Shown piece after piece: positions 1 through 8,753 of a stretch of 64,000 nt of DNA. The notes below the pieces were generated by a model. The model ran no database searches. It was not told where the DNA came from and was given only the letters and a program-made list of their open reading frames with translations. Source of the DNA: Sporopachydermia quercuum (taxonomy: Eukaryota; Ascomycota; Sporopachydermiomycetes; Sporopachydermiales; Sporopachydermiaceae); the NCBI GenBank assembly GCA_001599295.1, contig BCGN01000004.1, positions 620,346-684,345 on the forward strand, written 5' to 3'. A program made the position numbers and the translations under genes. Each line of letters opens with the position of its first letter. Positions within the stretch are counted from its first letter, which is position 1.

Positions 1-954
1 CTATTCTTCTCCTTTTTCTTATTATTATTCTGAAAGAAAATAATGAGTGTAAATAATCATCGAGGTAAAATAAAATAAAAAAGATAGCATATATAGAAGG
101 TANAAAAAGGAATACTAAATAGTTGAAAGTTAAAAGTTAATCTGGTCACGTGGCTCAAGTAGTAAGAAATGTATAGCTATGTGTTACACTGGCAATGTTG
201 GGGGGTAATGTATTTATGCTTTGAGGTGTACATTTGACTTTCAAAGCCTGCAGGTAAATCAAGATTATTGCTTCCTTACTTCTTTACGCTAAGAGATTGA
301 TCATATAATTTCTATTTCATGCTTATGACAAGTTTTACTTTATAAGTTTCATTGAGGTACATTATTATGTTTTGTTCAACTGGGACGATGGATAAAGATA
401 CTGGTAAAGTGCCCAGTAACAATGTTCATGTTGATTAGTCTTACAGCATATGAAAAGGAAATAATANACAATGTATGAGACTATCTTACATCAGACGTCT
501 ATTTCGATGGCAAACAATTCAAGCTGGTAAGTTCTGACGGTTCTGTATACTCCTAATGAACCATTGATATACTCTCTACAATCAACTGGTAGAAGTAGTT
601 GTATAATACCGTGCAGATTCACTTCAAGGGGAACAGTCAAGGATACCCATGCACTTCTCCCACATCAAGAATTAGGTGTAACTCCAGAGAACAAACTCAA
701 TCAACTTACTTTCCATAAAATAAAAAGATATTTGATTTAATGGTTCTTCAATGTTAGTCATATCCTTCTTGATCTCAGAGAGATACTTGTCCAAACTGGA
801 ATCTTCACGAACGGTATTGGAATATATCAGCAAGATAACAACATAGCCTCTAAACAACTACAGGGATTAAAGTATTTGCTTATTCTTCGTCAAAGAAATA
901 CTGATTTTTCTTTATCAAAATCGCTCATAAGGAGTAAAAAGATATAAAAAGAAA
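1..954. other. Stretch before the tRNA gene, no established gene
   Basis: AT-rich DNA without a long ATG-initiated reading frame. The only coding-like signal is a short minus-strand open stretch at 857-710 that ends at a perfect GTAAGT donor and reads as a protein-like, lysine/glutamate-rich segment; it is treated under findings because no complete gene model could be built. The run of T on the minus strand just below 955 is the likely Pol III terminator of the neighbouring tRNA. Confidence 0.4.
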
Positions 955-1028
955 TGGACGACACCGGAATCGAACCGGGGACCTCCCGCATGCTAAGCGG
1001 ATGTGATAACCAACTACACCAGACGCCC
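955..1028 (-). tRNA. tA(AGC): tRNA-Ala (anticodon AGC)
   Basis: A 74-nt cloverleaf on the minus strand. The acceptor starts GGGCGTC and ends GTCGTCC plus discriminator A, giving the G3-U70 wobble pair that is the alanine identity element. The anticodon loop is TTAGCAT (AGC, read as inosine-GC), the T loop is TTCGATT, and the D arm carries the GGTGTAGTTGGT box A. There is no intron. A U-U mismatch at the sixth acceptor pair is also recalled in the S. cerevisiae tRNA-Ala(AGC). CCA is not encoded, as in eukaryotes, and oligo-T follows on the minus strand for Pol III termination. It decodes GCT/GCC alanine codons. Confidence 0.97.
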
Positions 1029-2035
1029 TTCTCGCAAAGATTGAGGAACATTGTTATGAAACAACCAATGGGAAGTCATAGAACCCTGTGATCCAAAAGA
1101 NGAGTTTTCGAAGAGCGGTTATCAACTGTATATCAATCTCATGACCCTACAATATCAACTTGCATTGAGTCAATAGTCATTGTCTGCTGATTTCTCATGA
1201 TATAATATACAATAGTACAGGAAAATCAAGGGCATTTGCAATGAATGGGTAAACGAAGCAACTGAGAATATGCCTTGAATCTTTATAAGTCCATACGCTT
1301 CTCAAACATGAGAAGATTTCTGAAAGAGTTAGTATGAATCTCTCTTCGAGCTCTGACTTCCATTGATTTGGACCAAAAGAAATAAGGTTAGTTACAGTAT
1401 ATTTAGGATTTGAACTCTAAATACAAAGCTTAATAATCATTCTATGTGGGACAGAATGCTCACCAAATAACTAGCACATGAGCTTCCTACTGTCAAATAA
1501 TCTCCTTTTCAGCTTCAAAATAATAGNAATTAATATTTCAAGATTAATAAATATGAAATAGTTAGTATAGTCATTCTTTTCATAGAAAAATGTCATAATT
1601 TATTCACACAAAAACTTAAGTTTAAGTCTATTGGCTTCCTATTTAGGAAGGTGAAATAACTCAAACTTGAGTTTCTTCAGCAGGTGGTATATTAATCTCT
1701 GCCATTCTGTACCCTCGAGTGTTTTATAATATCCCATAATGACTAAAATATCTATCAACAAAAACATCCAACATTCGCAATATATTGCAACAATTAACCT
1801 GACTACANGGCTTTATTATATTAACTAATGGAGTAAAATTGAATTAGAATCAATTCTAAGTTTTATGACGATCGCCAAATAATGTAGTGGTGGACATAAA
1901 AAGATCATGCGACTCAAATTCGATGAGTATGGCGTTAGGCCGGCACTAAAGCGGGGGCCGCCTTATAGTGGATATCTTCATCTAGAGAAGTGAAATAGAT
2001 CAATGAATTCCAGGTTTTAGACCCTGGGAGTTTTC
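1029..2035. other. Intergenic stretch between tRNA-Ala and the ARL8 gene
   Basis: No supported gene. AT-rich, except for a short GC-rich island at about 1928-1965 (see findings). Confidence 0.5.
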
Positions 2036-2176
2036 ATGTCCTTGTCAATGGATTCAACTGTCGAAGTTTCTTTGGAGCCTAGGGCTCTTGATGGCATTCA
2101 AGAAACAATGAGAAAACATAGGGCCAATGAAACAGATACCATGAGACCACAAGTTTTTCAAAGCTTTATTAATTGA
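2036..2176 (+). CDS. Possible small ORF of 46 codons
   Basis: An ATG-initiated frame of 46 codons, running towards the 3' end of the ARL8-like gene and stopping 17 bp from it. The predicted peptide starts MSLSMDSTVEVSLEPRALDG and is rich in charged residues, unlike the Phe/Ile/Lys-rich noise of most short frames here. A TTTTAG acceptor-like site lies about 15 bp upstream and the frame stays open to it, so this could instead be the last exon of a spliced gene. No family is recognised and it may be chance. Confidence 0.2.
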   Translation: MSLSMDSTVEVSLEPRALDGIQETMRKHRANETDTMRPQVFQSFIN

Positions 2177-2193
2177 AAGAGGGCGTTGCAAAT

Positions 2194-2808
2194 TCAGGTT
2201 TCTGCATTATCCCGTTGTTCTTTTTGCGCAACTGACAATAACCATTCGAGGACCTGCCCCATATTATCACCATTCTTTACAGAGATAGAGAAGCAAGAAA
2301 TTTGCCTCGGAGTCTGAGTTTCTGCTTCCATTTCTATTATTTCATCAAGTTTCATCGCGTCTATTATACCCACTGTGTTCTTACAGACACAAGCATCTTC
2401 TAAATCATTCTTGTTAGCCAGAACCAATGTAGGTATACCTGCTAAGGACGGTTTAGATAATATATTTTGAAGTTCCTTTTGAGCAACAGGAATCAAAATA
2501 GGATCTGAAGCATCAAATACAAACACTATTACATTTGAGCTCCTACAATACAGTTCCCATAGCTTGCGAAAACGGGTTTGACCTCCCATATCCCAACAGC
2601 GAACCAATAGATTGTTTATTTTCAGAGTTTGCATTTGATACCCAATTGTAGGAATTGAATTCTCTTCAAACGGCTGACCTGTGATAGCGTTTAGGAGAGA
2701 CGTCTTTCCAGCATTTTGAAGACCTATTATAGTCAACTCAAGTTCATAATGCCATATCAGTGAAATCAAATATTGCCAGACTCTGCTGAAGAAATCTGCC
2801 CAGATCAT
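2194..2808 (-). CDS. ARL8: Arl8-like small GTPase of the Arf/Arl family
   Basis: Single-exon, 204 aa. Nucleotide-binding motifs are complete: GLQNAGKT (residues 29-36), switch I threonine in IPTIG (52-56), WDMGGQ (72-77) and NKND (132-135), with a SISVK G5 region near 174. The N-terminus is an amphipathic helix with no glycine at position 2, so no myristoylation. That, together with the segments LWELYCRS and ELQNILSKPSLAGIPTLVL, matches animal and plant Arl8 much better than Arf1, Arl1 or Arl2. Arl8 acts on lysosome or vacuole membranes in positioning and fusion in other eukaryotes; the role in this yeast is inferred. S. cerevisiae is known to lack Arl8. The P-loop has N-A where animal Arl8 has Y-S. 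Downstream it converges on a small plus-strand frame; upstream it is divergent from the USP gene. Confidence 0.85.
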   Translation of the reverse strand: MIWADFFSRVWQYLISLIWHYELELTIIGLQNAGKTSLLNAITGQPFEENSIPTIGYQMQTLKINNLLVRCWDMGGQTRFRKLWELYCRSSNVIVFVFDASDPILIPVAQKELQNILSKPSLAGIPTLVLANKNDLEDACVCKNTVGIIDAMKLDEIIEMEAETQTPRQISCFSISVKNGDNMGQVLEWLLSVAQKEQRDNAET

Positions 2809-4417
2809 TGATATCTCAAGATCACAGAATCAATCAATACGTTTTCTCTAAAGTATTTCGAACTGCTGTTTTGATGAATGATTCTTGATTAGTTTTAGAG
2901 CTTATTTGATATTATCGTTCTCAGAAACAATAACATCAGAAACAATTAGGTCATCAATTATCTATCTACCCAAGTGATATTAGACAGGCAGTTCCTAACT
3001 ATTATTTTGGAAATCCTTATCGAACGTAACGTAATGGTCTTCAACTATTAATACCCGTTAGTATCCAACTATGTCCCATACAATTCCCGTCGAACCATAG
3101 GAAATAACTAAGCTTGTCCTCTGCATTATATCATTGAGGTAGCATTCACTCCGATCAGTAATGAGATGGAGTTTATAAACAATAGCGTAATCAATAATCT
3201 CTGACGCAGGCTCCTCAATATATGCAGATTACTGCTTATTACGCGGATGAACTTTAATTGTTCGTAGTCAGCTGCTGATGAGCCTGGGTGAGAGCATAGC
3301 TCGAGTTCTCGCCTAAATCAAGATATCTAGTTTTTTTTTCTTCCTTCTTTTTCTTTTTTTTTTTGAGAAATTCTGTTTCCCGTTTTGAGTATGCATAAAC
3401 TACAAGATCTAGAAATAGTAGTAACGTAAATCAGCATTGATAGTGTCTTCTTGTGCAAGTCAACCTCCGTCACAACATTATAACGTGACATTGAACAGCA
3501 TACGAAATAGTCCTCTAAGGAAATCAGGAATAGCTAGATAGGTATATCAACCATTCAATTCACATTACAGACATAAAGCTTATTTACAGTAAAGAACTAT
3601 TCGTCCTACAGAAGCTATTTAATTTATCTTTCACTTCCCCCTCTAATGCTCTCATTCTCAAATACCTTTGATCGATATGGTAATTCACGCTATCAGGAAT
3701 CACCCTTACAGCAACAAACTATAGTTGTCACATCGTGACATTGTGACATTTTGTCATTCCTAATGACATAGTTCGCCTTGATGTGTTCTTTTAAATGGTA
3801 TGTCTGCATATCTCAAGAAACAGTTAGTATGATTCTTTCCTTTTGAATATGCAAATGGAAACTGAAATCAACATGCAGATGGTGAATTGTAAAAGATTAG
3901 TAACGAGGAAAAATAAATTGTCTATTAAAATATTGCAAATAATTGAATCATAATCCCAGTAGCTCAACTTTTAGCATCCCCATTCAGCAATAACTGGTAG
4001 CAGAGTTTCAATTGTTTTTAAGCTCAACGTTTTGTTTGATAGGGAAAGGATACCACCCGTTGAAGCACTGGAGCTCTGATAACTGACCACCTAGTAGTAC
4101 AACGAGATCTACATATATTATTTTTAAGGAATCTAGTAGAGGATTTTGTCTAGTGTTAGTGATTATTAACACACTGATTAAATTTAGAAAATACGAAATT
4201 CGTTGGTAGACAGTTTTTAGTTTCATTGCAAGTGGAATCATTAGGTCCATAGTTAGCTCATTGACTTATTATTGTACCAGTTCAAGCATCTTTTCTTTCT
4301 TTGGTACTTAATCAAGACGTGTGATAGAGAAGAAGCTTTACAACTATTGAGAAAACTATTATTGTGATTATTTAGTTGAATACCTGAGTTGAACCTGAGA
4401 AGAAAGGGTGAACTGCG
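2809..4417. other. Divergent intergenic region, ARL8-like / USP gene
   Basis: A 1.6-kb region between two divergently read genes, with no supported gene inside. A pyrimidine-rich run (T tracts with a few C) at about 3330-3364 is the kind of nucleosome-poor tract often found in yeast promoters. Near 3725-3770 there is a short self-similar patch with repeated GTGACATT-like and GTCATT-like words. Confidence 0.45.
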
Positions 4418-6934
4418 ATGTCCATCTCTTTCCAGATACCAAATTTCGACGCTACAAAGTCTGAAGCATCAAATGACAAAGATGATTCTATTCTTAGAGC
4501 AAACTCATTCAATAGAAGATCACGATTGAGAGATCAAGACGAAGGAAATGTCTCTCAAGAGTCTGATGATGATCATAGTCCTGTAAATGTTGATCCAATG
4601 GATGATATTGATTATTATCAATCAAGATCAAGTTCTTTCCTCCAGAGACAAAAATCAGCAGAAAAACCATCAAAATTTCAATCAAGAGTATCATTTGATA
4701 CGGTTGATATTGACTATATTGATCCTTCTGATGATGAGGATCCTAGATTTGATTATGACGATCTTGATGACGATGATTTTCTTTATCGTTCAAGATCACA
4801 TGAACGATCACTATCGCCGAAAGGTGGTCGCGGCAGTCTTTCATCATTTGAAGGGATGAGTTCATCTCCTTATGCGTCACCAAGAAACTTATCCCCTGGT
4901 AGTCCTCGTGAAGTTGATAGATTTATCAAAAGCATTTCAAGGAAGGACTATCCTACGAGACCTATTGTAACACATGATGCTTGTACATTAACTGTCATGC
5001 ATCAAGATTTCGATAAACAATTTGAACTTTCAGCAGTAGCTTATAAAGATGACAATTTGAAACACCATGATCATACATACTTTATCAATTCAGATTATAC
5101 CTCTCCTAACGAGAAGTCTTTCTATAAAGAAGATATTAATAATCCCCAACCGATTATTGCTAACAGACATCCCGTTCATAATACGGATGATACGATCAAA
5201 GAAGAATCAAAAAAGGAAACAAGAAATGAAGATTCAATTGACAAGAAAGAAGTAACTGAAGAAGAGCTTGCAAAAGCCATGGAATCTCATAATATCAAAA
5301 CAGTCGTTTATAAGTATTCGCCTTTGTCTCGGATTTTCATGGTCTATATATCAGGTAGAAGACATACGTGGACAGCGTTAGATTACACGGCCAAGAAACT
5401 ACTTAGAGACGGGGATGGAATTGTTATTGTTGCTGCTGTGTCACCAGGAGATATCGCGCCACGTAGATATAGCCTTGATTATTTTTCAGGCCAAGGGAGT
5501 AGGAGATCAAGCAGAAGTTTTAGTCGTTCGCTTTCACGGGATCCAAAAAGTAGAAGTCGAAGTATTGGTTCAGTTGGGAGAAGTGTCTCTCGGGCAAGTG
5601 ATATGTATCAATTACGGAAAAATGAGAGAGCAGGAAGAGTTAGAAAAACAGCGAAAGACATAGTAGATTATATGTTGCATTTACTTGACGATTCATTGAG
5701 AGTAGCCATAACAGTCGAAATTGGTGTTGGTTCTACCAATGAAATCTTGAGAGATACTTACAAACTATACCTTCCTTCTCTAATCGTCATTGGCTGTCGC
5801 AATGATGGATCTATGATGAGAAGAACCAGAAAGTCGTTCTTGGTATCTGATAGATTGGTAATGAAATCACCGGTACCAGTCATCATAGTCCCATCGGATA
5901 ATATGACCAAATTCGAAAAGCAATTATTCCCTTACTTGTATCAAGACAAAGGTTTAAAAACCGTTTCACGGACAGAAACTAGATATTCAGAGGATGAAGA
6001 GATCGATCCTAAAGTGAAGACAGATTCTATTTCTAATTTACTTAAGCCAGTAATTCGTGTGAATTCAGATTTGACGGATATATTACCTGAAAACTCAAGT
6101 ATACCTAAGATCAATTTTACTGATGATGTCTCACCTACACATTCTTTGGCCGCTGGTAAAGATTCCAATGGCAGTGATGATAAACTCGGTGAATTGCCTT
6201 CATTTTCTTCCAGTGACGAGAAGCATGGTCCATCAAAACAGGATTCATCAGCAACGCTAAGTTCCTTATCAAGAACGCCATCCAGATCTGAAACGAGATC
6301 TATTGGCTCTTTAGAATCTTACAAGTTTGCTGGTGATGATGGCTACAACAAAATTGATCCTGAGCAATATAAAGATCCTAATTTCTATAAAACACGCTGT
6401 GCTAAGATTTGTGCAGACTCTATTATCACAGGACAAAAGATAATTGACGAAACACCAGTATATCGGGTTTCTTCATTATTGGGAGCTTTGCCCGATTCAA
6501 AACATAGTTCTGTTTCTACTACCCGTAAAAAGTCTACGCTAGACAGTGAAGTTCAAACGGCTCCTCCTACGCCTAAAGTTGCAACCCCTGGTTTGAAGAA
6601 AATACTTTCAGCTTCAGAAGTTACTTCTAGAGACCAAGGTGGTATTGACTCGTTANTAGCAAGGCAGCGAGAAGTAGACAGTGTTCGTAAAGCTGAAGAG
6701 CTACAGAAGCTAGACTCTTGGAATTTATCAATGCCACCTATGAATAGACATAAAAGCCACAGTGGTGTAATTTCAGAGTATTCAAAATCGAATAAAGAAA
6801 AAGAGAAAGAAAAGGAGAGAGAAAAGGATAAAGATAGGGATAAGAATTCTAAGAAAAGTACAGGAGAAAGTAGTCTACGACCTTTCTGGAAACGTCATGG
6901 CAGTAGAATGGGGTCAATATTTGGAAAAAAATGA
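4418..6934 (+). CDS. Large cytosolic protein with a universal stress protein (UspA) domain
   Basis: Single exon, 838 aa. The N-terminal 290 residues are low-complexity, Ser/Asp/Arg-rich and probably disordered. A UspA-like alpha/beta domain lies at roughly residues 295-500: a first strand near RIFMVYISGRRHTWTAL, a second near DGDGIVIVAAVSPGD, a serine-rich insertion, then a strand before LPSLIVIGCRNDGSMM and a final strand VPVIIVP. A Ser/Thr-rich linker and a strongly basic tail (KEKEKEREKDKDRDKN) follow. This architecture, a USP fold inside a large disordered protein, is recalled in fungal proteins of unknown function, probably phosphorylated signalling proteins; the USP fold binds ATP or related ligands in some members. 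One N falls in the coding region near 6656. The start is the first in-frame ATG. Confidence 0.75.
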   Translation: MSISFQIPNFDATKSEASNDKDDSILRANSFNRRSRLRDQDEGNVSQESDDDHSPVNVDPMDDIDYYQSRSSSFLQRQKSAEKPSKFQSRVSFDTVDIDYIDPSDDEDPRFDYDDLDDDDFLYRSRSHERSLSPKGGRGSLSSFEGMSSSPYASPRNLSPGSPREVDRFIKSISRKDYPTRPIVTHDACTLTVMHQDFDKQFELSAVAYKDDNLKHHDHTYFINSDYTSPNEKSFYKEDINNPQPIIANRHPVHNTDDTIKEESKKETRNEDSIDKKEVTEEELAKAMESHNIKTVVYKYSPLSRIFMVYISGRRHTWTALDYTAKKLLRDGDGIVIVAAVSPGDIAPRRYSLDYFSGQGSRRSSRSFSRSLSRDPKSRSRSIGSVGRSVSRASDMYQLRKNERAGRVRKTAKDIVDYMLHLLDDSLRVAITVEIGVGSTNEILRDTYKLYLPSLIVIGCRNDGSMMRRTRKSFLVSDRLVMKSPVPVIIVPSDNMTKFEKQLFPYLYQDKGLKTVSRTETRYSEDEEIDPKVKTDSISNLLKPVIRVNSDLTDILPENSSIPKINFTDDVSPTHSLAAGKDSNGSDDKLGELPSFSSSDEKHGPSKQDSSATLSSLSRTPSRSETRSIGSLESYKFAGDDGYNKIDPEQYKDPNFYKTRCAKICADSIITGQKIIDETPVYRVSSLLGALPDSKHSSVSTTRKKSTLDSEVQTAPPTPKVATPGLKKILSASEVTSRDQGGIDSLXARQREVDSVRKAEELQKLDSWNLSMPPMNRHKSHSGVISEYSKSNKEKEKEKEREKDKDRDKNSKKSTGESSLRPFWKRHGSRMGSIFGKK

Positions 6935-7744
6935 ATTCAACTTTGGAGTAATTTATCAGCTATATGTTTTATAGTTAAGCTATCATTAATACCAATTTCT
7001 AACGTCATAACATGCTGTGATACGTAAAGATTTAACGATTAGAGGAAGACATATGAGTGTAATGAGAACTATCACATGACCAAATATTACGGTGCTCGAG
7101 TTTGAAGTGGGATGCTGCATGCCATTGGCACCTAATTGGGATAAGTCTTTATGCTTGTCCAAATTGTCATGTTTTGTAAGATAAAGACGTCAATTGATGT
7201 GCTTGGAGATAATATCATAACTTCTGATTACTATTAAAATTTAATAATTGGCGTAAAATTTCATCTCATTGTTTAGGACAATACGGAGTTACTCCAAAGA
7301 AGGAAAAATATTATCTCTCAGGTCATGGTCTTCGACCTCTTGTTCATACCTTAGGTTTGACCTCTTTGTCGTGTCTCAGGCATATCCTTCCTGAAGTGCT
7401 TTACTGCACAATCCGGCATAAAGTGCATTGTTACGCATATCTCAATAACAAAGAGGTTAATGGGTGTTATTCTCACCACCAGTAATAATCAATTTCCATA
7501 CTCAACAGTTAGTATCAAATAATTATCATTCATTATATTGAAATAGTAAGGCAAACTCCTATCGATGATATATAATATAATATTCTGTCTACTCGAATTC
7601 AATTGCTTGTAATTTATCTGGAGTTTGATAAATATTGGTGATCTTATTAATAGTTCTTATTCTACAGCATCTATCAGCAATCTCATTTTGACGACAAAAC
7701 AAAGTCATCAATTGACAGTATACTATAACAACAGCACTTCCAAT
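6935..7744. other. Intergenic stretch, no gene seen
   Basis: About 0.8 kb between two plus-strand genes. It should hold the 3' end signals of the USP gene and the promoter of the small mitochondrial protein gene; no further feature is recognised. Confidence 0.5.
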
Positions 7745-8167
7745 ATGCTTGCTCGACAATTGACACAAGGCGTTAAGAATGCTTCTACCTCAAAAGTAGG
7801 CATGAGATTCCTGTCTTCTTCTTCAATGAAGTTGAATCAAGCAACAGTAGTGGTTACACCAAAGAANGGCCGAACAGGCGGAATCAAGAAGGGGTATGTG
7901 ATAATGATCTGATCAAAGAAAGCCAAATAACGTAACGCAGATATTTGAGATCTCTATTACTACTTTCAGCACTAGCTTACTAACAATTAATAATCTTGTG
8001 TATACAGATTCGTTGGGTTTCTACTTGGTGCTTCAATTGCTGGAGCTTCATCATACTATTATGTACTAGATGAGTTCAAGACAGCTAACTCATTGATTGT
8101 GGCCGATGTTGTTGCATTACAAGAGTCAATTTCCAAGCTGGAAGAAAAGATTGAAGCTAAGAAATAA
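7745..8167 (+). CDS. Small mitochondrial membrane protein, two exons
   Basis: Exons 7745-7893 and 8008-8167; 102 aa. The intron has a GTATGT donor at 7894, a TACTAAC branch site about 25 bp before the CAG acceptor, and splits a glycine codon. Residues 1-30 are basic and hydroxylated without acidic residues, a good mitochondrial presequence. After GIKKG comes one hydrophobic segment rich in small residues (FVGFLLGASIAGASSYYYVL), then a short helix likely to be a coiled coil (VADVVALQESISKLEEKIEAKK). This layout recalls small fungal inner-membrane proteins of unknown function with a GxxYYYxLDE motif, an unverified memory. Without the splice the first exon would run into a stop soon after the donor. 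One N lies in exon 1 at 7867. Confidence 0.7.
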
Positions 8168-8753
8168 GTATCCATGTTCATAACTTTTGAGAAAGGGCAA
8201 ATAAGAAAAAGAGAATGAGATGTTTTGCATGATGAGGGTTTAAAATGTACGAGGAGTAAGCGGCTTTTATCAGGATTTGAGGCACTTGAATAAAACAGAC
8301 ACATCCTCTGCAGACTTACACAGTATGATGATAATAAGACATAAGATAAGACAATCAGACAGTTATTGACATTTCCAAAGCCATAAACTGTTTGCGACAT
8401 GGTATACAACTAATGTACAGATTTTGAGAGCGCACAATATACAATTTTGATCGTAGAACAATCATTTTCTAANATCATTTGGTTTTGATAATCATCAAGT
8501 TTTCCCGGTTTCAAGATAATAAGAATGGAGAGGATTGGAGTTTGACCGATGATTGAACAGAGAAACAAGCATTCAATAGATACTTGAGAGAAATGATATT
8601 CTGCATTAATCCGCATGTTAAATAAAACAAATGCCATTTCCAATCATTTTATCAATAGAATGATGCCTAACAGCTTAATAACCTCTCAAATCCATTCGGC
8701 CTCCAATCCTTTTATCTTCTCTGATCTGATCTGATCTTACTGGCAATAGAAAA
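8168..8753. other. Convergent 3' intergenic region
   Basis: Space between the small mitochondrial protein gene and the 3' end of SRC1, read toward each other. No gene is supported. Confidence 0.5.

Noticed and set aside
4008-4250. 80-codon minus-strand ATG frame upstream of the USP gene
   Set aside because: Composition (Leu/Ile/Asn-rich) is that of translated AT-rich DNA, with no recognisable domain.
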